From the NCBI GenBank assembly GCA_024234505.1, contig JACKOD010000002.1, forward strand, positions 749,159 through 813,158: a stretch of 64,000 nt of DNA, given 5' to 3'. Made by a program: the position numbers and the translations under genes. Under the pieces are notes generated by a model that was given only the letters and a program-made list of their open reading frames with translations, made no database searches and was not told the DNA's origin. This document shows positions 43,261-52,800 of this stretch, in pieces. Origin of the DNA: Hahellaceae bacterium. GTDB taxonomy: Bacteria; Pseudomonadota; Gammaproteobacteria; Pseudomonadales; Oleiphilaceae. The first letter of the stretch is position 1, and each line of letters begins with the position of its first letter.

Positions 43261-44721
43261 GTGTCGGGTGTCATCAGTGCGTATATGAATTTTTTTGCTC
43301 CTCCCGGGCGGCAGGAGCGCACTCAGGATTATGTCCGTGAGCGCGGCATACTCACCTTTGCTGCGCTGGGCTTTTTGGCCGGAGTCTATAGTTGTATCAA
43401 ATGGTTTAAGGCCGGCGTTCCCGAGCTTGGTTACGGCTCGATGTTTCTCACAGTCGGTTTGCCGATTATTTGTGCGTTTGTGCGTCTCAACGTATTGCCG
43501 ACATTGCTGGTAGCCAACCTCTCGGTGGCGTGCATGGCCTTCTATACCAATTTGCTCATTTACCACACGGGAGGCATTTTCTCGGATCATATTTTCTGGA
43601 TTTTGGGGGTGATGATTTTTGCGTTTTTACTGACCGAGGCGAAATCGGGATTGTTCTGGTTTTTCGTGCTGGCGAGTTTTTTGGTTTACATCATTTATAT
43701 AGAGCGTCATGGTTTGCCCTTGCCGGATCACCAGATGACAGAGGCGCAGATTACACTTAATCGCTATTCGGGCTATTTGCTGCCTACAATTCTATTGACG
43801 GTGGCGCAGGCCTATACCATGCGTTCCCGGAATCGGGCGATGGAGGAGGCGCGTTTGGCACTGGAATCGGCGCAGCAGCAATCGGAAGCTGCTGAAAAGT
43901 TGTCTCGCCAGATGGCGGATATACTGAATCAGGCATCGAGGGATTCGGGAACGCTATTGGATTCGTCCCAGTCGCTGTCGGAAATCGTAGGGATGTTGCA
44001 GCGCCGTAGTGAATCTATCGTGAATGGCGTGCATCAACAGGCCGACGAGTCAGGCAATATCAAGCAGACATTGGAAGAAATGGCGGAATCAGTCGAGCAT
44101 TCGTCGTCGGCCATCAATGAAATCCAGCAGTTGACTGTACGCTCTGAACGGGATGTATCGCAAAGTGCGGCGACCATGGACAAAGCCATTCAGAGCATGG
44201 CACGCATTCGGGACAGTAATTCCGGAATTATGACAACGATGCAGGTGATTAGTGATATTGCCGATCAGACTAACCTGCTGGCACTGAATGCCGCGATAGA
44301 AGCTGCGCGCGCGGGAGATCAGGGACGTGGTTTTGCTGTGGTGGCCGATGAAGTGCGAACCTTGTCTGTCAAGAGTAATGAGTCGGCACAACAAATTCGG
44401 GTGCTGCTCGACAAAGCTGCGCAGGATGTGAAAGAGGGTGAAGAGGGCGTGAATAACGCCGGGCGCATGCTCAATGATGTAGTGAAAGCGGTGCAGGAGG
44501 TGGCAATGCAGGTCAACCAGATTGCCGAGCGTATTCAGCGTCAGCGCGGGCAGATCGACAACATTGTGAAGGCCAGCGCGCATGTGAGCGATATCAGTTC
44601 TGAAAATGCGCGTTCGGGAGCGAGACTACTTGAAGGGAGTGAGTCACTTCAGTCGGTTTCAGAGAGCTTGGCGCGTATTGCACAAACAATGCATTCGCTG
44701 ATTAATCAAATGGCCAGATAA
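43261..44721 (+). CDS. Methyl-accepting chemotaxis protein with membrane-embedded sensor
   Basis: A 486-residue chemoreceptor. The N-terminal ~185 residues are about six membrane helices (ILTFAALGFLAGVYSCIKWF, FLTVGLPIICAFVRL, IFWILGVMIFAFLL, LFWFFVLASFLVYIIYI) with no sizeable periplasmic domain. The C-terminal part is the MCP signalling hairpin with ISDIADQTNLLALNAAIEAARAGDQGRGFAVVADEVRTLS. Such receptors may sense the membrane, light or an intracellular change. A GTG at 43261 with GAGG seven bases upstream is the best start. It is divergent from nosR and shares a 253-bp intergenic region. A terminator follows at 44736. Confidence 0.85.
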   Translation: MSGVISAYMNFFAPPGRQERTQDYVRERGILTFAALGFLAGVYSCIKWFKAGVPELGYGSMFLTVGLPIICAFVRLNVLPTLLVANLSVACMAFYTNLLIYHTGGIFSDHIFWILGVMIFAFLLTEAKSGLFWFFVLASFLVYIIYIERHGLPLPDHQMTEAQITLNRYSGYLLPTILLTVAQAYTMRSRNRAMEEARLALESAQQQSEAAEKLSRQMADILNQASRDSGTLLDSSQSLSEIVGMLQRRSESIVNGVHQQADESGNIKQTLEEMAESVEHSSSAINEIQQLTVRSERDVSQSAATMDKAIQSMARIRDSNSGIMTTMQVISDIADQTNLLALNAAIEAARAGDQGRGFAVVADEVRTLSVKSNESAQQIRVLLDKAAQDVKEGEEGVNNAGRMLNDVVKAVQEVAMQVNQIAERIQRQRGQIDNIVKASAHVSDISSENARSGARLLEGSESLQSVSESLARIAQTMHSLINQMAR

Positions 44722-44735
44722 ATGTGCAATGAAAT

Positions 44736-44764
44736 AAAAAAGCCCCGAAATCTCGGGGCTTTTT
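44736..44764. terminator. Bidirectional terminator between chemoreceptor and pyrophosphatase genes
   Basis: AAAAAGCCCCGA, loop AATC-like, TCGGGGCTTTTT works on both strands. It ends the plus-strand receptor gene and the minus-strand ppa gene. Confidence 0.92.
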
Positions 44765-44785
44765 CACGAATAAGCGATATTCTGC

Positions 44786-45325
44786 TTACTTGTTGTTTTC
44801 ACCGTTGTAAGCAGCGACAGCACCAATGATGGCGCGACGAGCGGCATCGGCATTGTCCCAACCTTTAACTTTAACCCACTTGCCACTTTCAAGATCTTTG
44901 TAGTTCTCGAAGAAATGCTGGATTTGTGCGCGCAGCAATTCAGGCAGATCGGTCACTTCCTGCACTTCGCGGTACAGGGTAGTCAGTTTGTCGTGGGGTA
45001 CGGCAACCAGTTTGGCATCTTCACCGGCTTCGTCTTCCATATTCAGTACGCCTACCGGGCGAGCACGGATAACCGCACCGGGCGCCACGGGGTACGGTGT
45101 CACGACCAGTACGTCCAGTGGGTCACCGTCGTCTGCCAGTGTGTGCGGGATAAAACCGTAGTTGGCAGGGTAGAACATAGGGGTTGCCATAAAACGGTCA
45201 ACCAATACAGCGCCCATCTCTTTGTCAATTTCGTATTTGATAGGGCTGCTGTTGGCAGGGATTTCAATTGCTACGTAGATGTCGTCTGGCAGATCTTTAC
45301 CAGCAGGGATGTTATCAAAGTTCAT
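44786..45325 (-). CDS. ppa: Inorganic pyrophosphatase
   Basis: It hydrolyses pyrophosphate and so drives biosynthetic reactions. The 179-residue product is a family I enzyme: [20 protein letters not shown], the signature [15 protein letters not shown] near 67-81 with metal-binding Asp, [23 protein letters not shown], and [17 protein letters not shown]. It is monocistronic and ends in the bidirectional terminator. Confidence 0.97.
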   Translation of the reverse strand: MNFDNIPAGKDLPDDIYVAIEIPANSSPIKYEIDKEMGAVLVDRFMATPMFYPANYGFIPHTLADDGDPLDVLVVTPYPVAPGAVIRARPVGVLNMEDEAGEDAKLVAVPHDKLTTLYREVQEVTDLPELLRAQIQHFFENYKDLESGKWVKVKGWDNADAARRAIIGAVAAYNGENNK

Positions 45326-45507
45326 GGAGTTTCCTTTACCCGTTCGTTTGCAAACCAGGCGGCATTATAAAGGGTGATTGAAAACAAACCAATCAGAAGC
45401 ATGCCTTTAGTTGTATGGTTCCTTATAACTTTTTGGTTTTATGCTAATGCCCCCGGGAGTGTTGACGTTTCGCCGGATCACTGATTAACGCCCCTGACCA
45501 CCGTCAT

Positions 45508-45587
45508 TCCGCAGTAGGCGGCCCGTCCTCGGGGCGCTTTCGGCTGTCGTGGTGCGGCCATCGGGGCGAGGACGCCCCTCGCTACAG
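45508..45587. repeat. GGGGCGAGGACGCCCC interspersed repeat, copy 2 and inverted partner
   Basis: The 316-bp gap between ppa and the cyclase gene holds no gene. 45562-45587 is identical over 26 bases to 29251-29276, and CGTCCTCGGGGCG at 45526-45538 is its inverted partial copy. The pair can fold into a long hairpin. Confidence 0.65.
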
Positions 45588-45641
45588 TGTGATCGTAGAA
45601 TGTGACCGTGTGATCGTTGAACGTGCCAGCAGACGCCCGGC

Positions 45642-47921
45642 TTATTTGGTTTTGTGTGTATAGACACCATCCCAGTCGGTGCCGGGGGGCTCGTCCTGAT
45701 AATGACTGATGCGATCCAGATAGGTTTCGTAGAGTAGTTTGTTGTCTCGCTCGGCATGAAGTTCAATAAAGGTCGCGCGGGCGACATCCCAGCGCTGTGC
45801 TCTGAAGGCGTCCAGCGCCTGCTGCATGGCCGAAACTTCGGCTTGTTGCTCGGCAGTGGCTTCGTTCAGTGAGGTAATAGGTTCATAAATGGTGATAGGC
45901 AGATTTTTACCTTTCACCCGAACCCGGTCGAGCTCTTTGTAGAGGTAGTCGGGGGCGGCGTCTTTGGTGGATTCGCTGACGATGATGCAAACACCATATT
46001 GCTTTGTCAGCCCTTCCAGACGAGAGCCCAGATTGACCGCATCTCCCATGACGGTGTAGGCCAGTCGAAATTGGGAGCCCATGTTGCCCACGCTCATTTT
46101 GCCGGTATTCAGGCCAATTCCCATATGAATTGGTGGCCACCCGCGCCCGGTAAAGTAGGGTTGCAGGTGATCCAGTTCCTGAATCATCAGAAGTGCGGCT
46201 TTGACGGCATGGGGCGCGTGCAGGTCATCGTGAAGGGGGGCGCCCCAGAACGCCATCACCGCGTCGCCGATATACTTGTCGATTGTGCCGAATTCATGGT
46301 GAATGATGCGGGTAATTGGGGTCAGTATTTCGTTGATCAGCTCGCACAATTCTTCCGGACTGAGCGTTTCCGAAATAGTGGTGAATCCGCGAACATCGGA
46401 AAATAACACGGTCATTTCACGACTTTCGCCTTTAAGGGAGAAGTTTTCATCCGACTGGCTCATATTGGCGACCAGTTCGGGGGGAATATAGTGTCCGAAG
46501 ATGGTGCCCAGCTGTTTTTTGCGTTTGGTTTCGTAAAGATAGCCAAATGCCATTTGGACGCTATAGAGCAGTGCGATCAGGATAACCAGCCCGGCGAGAT
46601 GAATGTCCAGATCATGGCTCGACCACAAATAGCCACTGGCGGCCGAGACGGTCAGCATGAGAACCACGGCCAACGTCGAGGCGTGAAAAGCGGAAAGTAC
46701 CTGAAAAAGATAGGCAGCCAGCATCCCAACGATAAACACGGCGATGGCTTCGATGGCCGGTAAATAGTCGGGACGCCATTTGATACGCTGGTCGAGTATG
46801 CCGCTAATCAGATTCGCATGGACTTCCACGCCGGGAAACGCCGTGTGTACCGGTGTCGTGACCAGATCCTGCAGGCCTGCTGCCGAGGTTCCCATCAATA
46901 CGATTTTGTCTTGCAGCGCTTCGGCAGGGGTGAGGGCATTGAGTACATCGGTGGCCGACAAATATTCAAAGCTACCGGCTTCGCCACGATAGGGTATCAA
47001 GGCCGCGCCTCGTTGATCTACGGGAATGCGCAGTGTATCGATCTGAATGGCTTCCAGTGGTTTGATGGTTTTGCCTTCCTGCTGGAACAGTCCGGTTTCA
47101 AAATCCAGCCGGGGGGCATCCAGTAGTGCATGGACAACGGCCAGAGAGAGTGATTCGTAAATGCCATCCTGATATTGGGTAATCATGGGGATGCGACGGT
47201 ACACGCCGTCTTCGTCCAAAAAGGGGTTATTAAAATAGCCGCCCTTGCCTGCCGCGGTTTGCAGAATGGTCAGATTGGCTCCGAAGCTATTGGCTTTGAA
47301 CAGGGCATTGGTAAAGGGGGCATCCTGTGCGGTGAGAGCGATGGGCGGGAGTGACGCCAACGGATTCAGCTCATGGTGTTGATGGCTGGTGAAAAAGCCC
47401 ATGATGGCGGTTCGTCCTGACAGACTGCGAGCAAAGAGCCTGTCGTACTGCAGCTGGGGTTCCAGCGCCTGAAATGTGCTGGTGAATTCCGGACTGTTTT
47501 TCAGGGAGCCTTCGGCCAGCGTTTTTAAAAGGGGCAGGCCGGAACTCTTGTCTTCTTCGGCAAAAACGATATCAAACGCGACCAGTCGCACGCCGTAGTA
47601 GTCAAAGAGCATGTCTACCAGAAAACTCATTTTATCTCGTGGCCAGGGCCAGCGACCTTCCTGGAGCAAGCTCTTTTCATCAATGTCGAGAATGACAATC
47701 CGGGGGTCAGGGGTATTAGGCAGGGTGGCGCGTAATCGCAGGTCGTAGAAAATCGAGTCGATGCGATGCATGACCGGCACCTGTAATCTTCCGAGTGCGT
47801 AGAGCATCATAAATAGAATGAGGGCCGCACTCATCAGCGCACGGTAGAAACGAACGGCTTTGTTGCTTCTGAGGGGGCTCAGAAAACGGCGTAATCTTTC
47901 TTTGGGACTATTGTCTGCCAT
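45642..47921 (-). CDS. CHASE2-domain class III adenylate/guanylate cyclase
   Basis: A 759-residue membrane cyclase. One N-terminal membrane segment, an extracytoplasmic CHASE2 sensor domain (about 35-350, starting IDSIFYDLRLRATLPNTPDPRI, then DIVFAEEDKS and MGTSAAGLQDLVTTPVH), three membrane helices (near 360-440), then a class III catalytic domain. It shows both metal-binding Asp (VLFSDVRGFTTISE and DKYIGDAVMAFWGAP) and the transition-state motif VMGDAVNLGSRLEGL. The Lys in DKYIGD suits adenylate, so cAMP is the likely product. The ATG at 47921 is used. The gene is divergent from the two-partner-secretion operon, a recurrent neighbourhood. Confidence 0.88.
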   Translation of the reverse strand: MADNSPKERLRRFLSPLRSNKAVRFYRALMSAALILFMMLYALGRLQVPVMHRIDSIFYDLRLRATLPNTPDPRIVILDIDEKSLLQEGRWPWPRDKMSFLVDMLFDYYGVRLVAFDIVFAEEDKSSGLPLLKTLAEGSLKNSPEFTSTFQALEPQLQYDRLFARSLSGRTAIMGFFTSHQHHELNPLASLPPIALTAQDAPFTNALFKANSFGANLTILQTAAGKGGYFNNPFLDEDGVYRRIPMITQYQDGIYESLSLAVVHALLDAPRLDFETGLFQQEGKTIKPLEAIQIDTLRIPVDQRGAALIPYRGEAGSFEYLSATDVLNALTPAEALQDKIVLMGTSAAGLQDLVTTPVHTAFPGVEVHANLISGILDQRIKWRPDYLPAIEAIAVFIVGMLAAYLFQVLSAFHASTLAVVLMLTVSAASGYLWSSHDLDIHLAGLVILIALLYSVQMAFGYLYETKRKKQLGTIFGHYIPPELVANMSQSDENFSLKGESREMTVLFSDVRGFTTISETLSPEELCELINEILTPITRIIHHEFGTIDKYIGDAVMAFWGAPLHDDLHAPHAVKAALLMIQELDHLQPYFTGRGWPPIHMGIGLNTGKMSVGNMGSQFRLAYTVMGDAVNLGSRLEGLTKQYGVCIIVSESTKDAAPDYLYKELDRVRVKGKNLPITIYEPITSLNEATAEQQAEVSAMQQALDAFRAQRWDVARATFIELHAERDNKLLYETYLDRISHYQDEPPGTDWDGVYTHKTK

Positions 47922-48051
47922 GAAAACCACTAGCGAAGTGTGAACTCTGTACTAGTATTGCCATGATAGGGCGAGATGTCGAACTGCTTTGCAAGTGGTT
48001 GTTGTCGACGTGTGAATGGTGGTTTTGCTTGAACCAGCATGAGGCATGTTA

Positions 48052-49695
48052 ATGCGGAAGTATTTTGCGGGTCATGGGGCGTTATTCAATACTCCAGGAA
48101 GTCTTTATGACCGTTTAAAAGTGGGGGCGCTGGCGCGGGTATTATGTTCGTCAGGGTGGCTGACGGGTATCACCGCCTGCGGTTTGTGGGGAGGCTGGAG
48201 TGATGCGGCGCAGGCTGAAGCGCCCCGAACCATTCAGTTTCAGGTGGCTCACTTTGTCGCACAGGGGGAGTCTCCCTTGTCTGCGGATGAAATGGCACGA
48301 GTATTGGCGCCTTACGATAATCAAACTTACGACCTCAATCAGTTACAGACGGTGGCGAAAGCCCTTGAACAGGCGATTCGCGACGAAGGATATGCGTTTT
48401 ATCGGGTGATTGTGCCCCCGCAAACCCTGAACGAGCAGCAGGTGATCCTGCAGATTGTCGAGTTTCATATCGGGGCCATACAAGTGGAAGGCAATGAGCA
48501 TTTTGATCGGGCCAATATTCTTAATTCACTGCCCGGTTTAACTGAAAATGCGTCTCCCAATACCCGTCACCTTGCCGATCAGCTGGATGCCGCTAACCGA
48601 CACCCCTCCAAAAATATTTTGCTGACCTTTCGACAGGGGGATTCCGCCGGAACGGTCGATGCCAATCTGGATGTACACGATGCCAGCCCCTTGCAACTGT
48701 CGCTCATGGCGAACAATAGCGGTTCGGATGAAACAGGAAAAATGCGCCTCACCGCGTCGGCGCAATACAGCAATCTCTGGCAGCTCGATCATCTGGTGAC
48801 AATGAGTTACACCACCTCTCCGGGCCATTGGAGCGATGTACAGCAGTATGGCGGGAGTTATAGTGCGCCGATTTATGTCGCACAGGGTTGGATTACTTTG
48901 TTCGCTGCACGCTCGTCGGTGGATTCGGGCATTGTTGCTAATGATTTTAATGTGACCGGTTCGGGTGAAGTTTACGGACTGCACTACTTGCAATATTTAC
49001 CGGGTCTGGGCCGATACGACCATCAACTGGACGTGGGCGTGGACAATCGACTGTTCAACAACGATATCAATTTTCTTGGCCAGCCGATTGGCGTGGATGT
49101 ACGCAGTGCGCCTGCCAGCCTGTTGTATCGCGGCGAATATAGCTGGAGTGAAACCCGGCTGGGCGGTCATCTGCAATGGTCAAAAAACACTGCGATGGGT
49201 ACCAAGAATGATGATGCCACCTATGCGCTTTCTCGTTTCGGGGCAGACAGTGATTGGGATAACTGGCATTACGGTTTGACACTGGATCAGGCGTTGCCTG
49301 AGCGCTGGCAGTTCAGCCTCCGGATGACCGGACAATACAGCCATTCGCCATTGATTTCCGGGGAACAGTTTGGACTGGGTGGCGCGCACTCGGTGCGCGG
49401 TTATGAAGAGCGTGAAGTGAGTGTCGATAGTGGTGAAATCTACAATCTGGAACTTTTGACGCCCGCCTGGGAAGGTGCAACAGGGTTGCTGTTTATGGAC
49501 TACGGCCATGGCCGCTTGCAGCAAGCGCAACCGGGTGAAAATGCAGAAGATGAGTTGAAGGGGTCTGGCATCGGTTTGCGTGGACAATGGTCTTTCGTGT
49601 CGGTGAGCGTTGATGTGGCTTACGCATGGGACGAAACCGCCGAAACGGACAATGGCGATATTTATGTGCATGCCTCACTGCAGGCAACCTACTAA
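48052..49695 (+). CDS. Two-partner secretion outer-membrane transporter TpsB (ShlB/FhaC/HecB family)
   Basis: A 547-residue protein that would export the large adhesin encoded next. After a long signal region come two POTRA domains (DLNQLQTVAKALEQAIRDEGYAFYRV, then IGAIQVEGNEHFDRANILNSL) and a 16-strand beta-barrel with the family motif QFGLGGAHSVRGYEEREV near 440. It ends with an aromatic C-terminus (ASLQATY), typical of outer-membrane proteins. The ATG at 48052 has GAGG seven bases upstream. It is divergent from the cyclase, and 116 bases before tpsA. Confidence 0.93.
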   Translation: MRKYFAGHGALFNTPGSLYDRLKVGALARVLCSSGWLTGITACGLWGGWSDAAQAEAPRTIQFQVAHFVAQGESPLSADEMARVLAPYDNQTYDLNQLQTVAKALEQAIRDEGYAFYRVIVPPQTLNEQQVILQIVEFHIGAIQVEGNEHFDRANILNSLPGLTENASPNTRHLADQLDAANRHPSKNILLTFRQGDSAGTVDANLDVHDASPLQLSLMANNSGSDETGKMRLTASAQYSNLWQLDHLVTMSYTTSPGHWSDVQQYGGSYSAPIYVAQGWITLFAARSSVDSGIVANDFNVTGSGEVYGLHYLQYLPGLGRYDHQLDVGVDNRLFNNDINFLGQPIGVDVRSAPASLLYRGEYSWSETRLGGHLQWSKNTAMGTKNDDATYALSRFGADSDWDNWHYGLTLDQALPERWQFSLRMTGQYSHSPLISGEQFGLGGAHSVRGYEEREVSVDSGEIYNLELLTPAWEGATGLLFMDYGHGRLQQAQPGENAEDELKGSGIGLRGQWSFVSVSVDVAYAWDETAETDNGDIYVHASLQATY

Positions 49696-49697
49696 TG

Positions 49698-49758
49698 GCC
49701 TTGGCCAAGGCTACCGGGTTGTGCTGAAGGGTGTTCTACCGTTGGGTCAGGTTGACCC
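49698..49758. promoter_or_regulatory. Two dyads in the tpsB-tpsA gap
   Basis: GCCTTGGCCAAGGC (49698-49711, perfect palindrome three bases after the tpsB stop) and GGGTCAGGTTGACCC (49744-49758, perfect 6-bp arms). They may stabilise or process the operon mRNA or form an internal control. Confidence 0.35.
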
Positions 49759-49811
49759 GTTAAAGTAACCGATCGCGTTAATGTGAAAAAGTAGTGTCAG
49801 AGGGCGGACAG

Positions 49812-52800
49812 ATGAGCATAAGACAGAACATCAGCAATCCGTGCAGCGGGGTGGTTCCCCATCACCTGCGGCGGCATCCGTTACGCGGCATCAGTCTGGC
49901 ACTACTGGCTTTTCCGATACAAGCCTGGGTTAATCCCGCGCAAGCCAACCCCACCGGGGCAAGTGTGGTCAATGGCTCGGTGAGTCTGGATACGTCTGTT
50001 CCGGGCGTGTTGAATATCACTAACAGTCCCAACGCCATTATTAACTGGCAGAATTTCTCGATTGCGCCGAATGAAATCACCCGCTTTATTCAGCAGTACG
50101 GCAGCAGTGCCATACTCAATCGTGTGACGGGACAAAATCCGAGTCAGGTGCTGGGGCAGTTGCTGTCCAATGGGCGGGTGTTTCTGATTAACCCCAATGG
50201 TATCGTGTTTGGTCAGGGGGCTCGCGTCGATACGCAGGGATTGGTCGCCTCAACGCTGAACCTCTCCGATCGGGATTTTCTCTCTGGCAACTATCATTTT
50301 ACGGCAGGTTCGACGGCGGGACGTCTGGAAAATCAGGGCCTGATTCATGCCGGTCGTGACGGCAGTGTCGTGTTGATTGCACCGACGATTGAAAACAGTG
50401 GTGTGATTAATACGGAGAATGGAAAAATTGTGCTGGCGGCCGGACAGTCGCTCACCATTACCAGTCTGGATGATCCTTCCATTCGCTACGAAGTGAGCGC
50501 ACCCAGTGATGATATTCTCAATATTGGCGAGTTGTTGACTCAGGGCGGCGCGGTGGATCTGTTTGCCAACAGCATCCGCCAGGAGGGGGTGATCAGCGCC
50601 AATGGGATAGAAGTCGATGCCCAGGGTAATATTCGACTGGTGGCTCGTGAAACCCTGACGCTGGGTGAAAACAGCCGTCTGGATGTGTCTCATCAGCAGG
50701 CAGGGGCGGGCAGTATTACGTTGGATACCCTTACAGGGACTACCTGGGTGAAGGGAGCGTTGTCAGCCGATGCCCATGCCGGCACCGGGGGCACGATTGA
50801 TGTGCTGGGTGAACGTGTGGCACTGGTTAACGCTGACGTATCGGCGTCCGGAACCTTGCATGGCGGCAATATCCGGATTGGCGGTGATTTACGCGGCAGT
50901 AACCCGGATATTCACTCAGCTGATGCCGTGTATGTCGGTGCTGATGTCTCGGTGCATGCCGATGCGACTCAAGCCGGTGACGGAGGGCGGGTGATCATCT
51001 GGTCGGATGCCTCTACGCGTATGAAGGGAACCGTTACTGCAAATGCCGCAGGGACTCAAGGTGATGGCGGATTTATCGAAACCTCCGGTGGCTATCTGGA
51101 GCTTGGCGAGGTGGTGCCCGAAGCGCGTGCCGCCGGTGGGAAATCGGGCACCTGGCTGATTGATCCCGAAGATGTCGAAATTACGACTCTGGATAATAAT
51201 ATTCTGCAAGCGCCCACAGCCGGTCAAATTACTTTCTATCCTGACCAGCCCAATCAGGTGACCACGCTCAATGTCGCCAACATTATTACGGCGTTGAATG
51301 CGGGTACCGATGTCTATGTCACGACGATGGATTCACAAGGTGTGGCGACTGAAAGCGGCAATATTACAGTAAACGCGCCTATCACCAAGACCAATGATCC
51401 GGGTTCGACGCCGCTGCTGTTTCTCGAAGCTCACAATGATATCTACGTGAACAAGGATATTACTTCCAGTGCGGGTGCCATGAACATTTCACTGGTGGCC
51501 GACTTTGACTCGTCCGGTGCCGGCGAGTCGGTGATATCGGCTACGATCAGTCCCAATGGCGGTGTTATCGCCACCGATGATGGCCGGGGCAGTGGTTCCG
51601 GCAAAGTCAGGGTTATTGCTAACGCCACGGTGAACGGCAAATTGAATGCTCAAACCGTCACGGTGGATTCCGGAACGGCGACACTGAATGATTCGCTGAT
51701 CACCAATAGTCTGGTGTTGAACGGTGGTACGCTCAATGGTTCCGGTAATATCAGCCTGGCGACGACTTTTCTGTGGAACGGGGGCACGCTGGGCGGCTCC
51801 GGCACACTGACAACCAGCAGTAACAGCACTTCTACCATCAGTGGGGATGTGGTGACTCTGGCAGACAGCCGCATTTGGAACAACGAAGGGGTGGTGAACT
51901 GGAATGGTAACGGTGGCGCCTTTGATACCTTTGCCTTGAATGGCACCAGCCGAATGGAAAACAGTTTTTTGGGGAGTTTTTACGATAACACCTCGGCGAC
52001 GACCTATGCCCAAATCGGCGCATCGGCTACGGCGGTGTTTAACAATACCGGGTTCTATAGCAAAACGGGGAGCACGACGACCCGAGTCGCATTCACGCCC
52101 TTTAACAATACCTCCGGGACAGTTGATCTGAGCGCGGGTTTACTGCAGTTGAGCTCGGGGGGAACCGATTCGGGGTCTTATAATTTAAATGGCGGATCGT
52201 TGATGCTATCGGGCGGTACCCGTTTATTCAATGATGTGGTCATGAGCGGCAGTTCAAGCTTCGAGGTGGCCGGAGCGACGCTGGATACGTCTGGCAGTGA
52301 TGGTATTTTCCGGACGTTAAATTTTATTTTTTCATCGGGCACCCTGATGGGAAATATAGATGTGCTTTCCGGCGATACCTTTACCTGGAGTGGCGGAACG
52401 ATACGCGGGGCAGGCATTGTTAACCTCGCTTTCGGCGGCGTGGCGAACCTGCCGGGGGATACCCTGATTTTAGATGACAGTGTGGCCTTGAATGTCAGCG
52501 GCACGCTCAATTGGATCGGCAACGGTGGCGCCTTTGACTCCTTTAATCTGAATGGAACCTCGGCCATTAATATTCTGGCCGGCGGGCTGTTTTCTGATCA
52601 AACGACGGCTACGACTTATGCTCAGCTGGGCAATGCCGCCGGCGCCGTAATTAGTAATGCCGGTAAATTGACCAAGTCGGCCACAAGCAACACCCGCATC
52701 GTGAGTACTCCATTCAATAACAGTGGGACGGTACAGGTTGCCAGTGGTCTTCTGGAGTTGCGCACCAATGGTACCGATACCGGTTTGTTTGATCTGGTGG

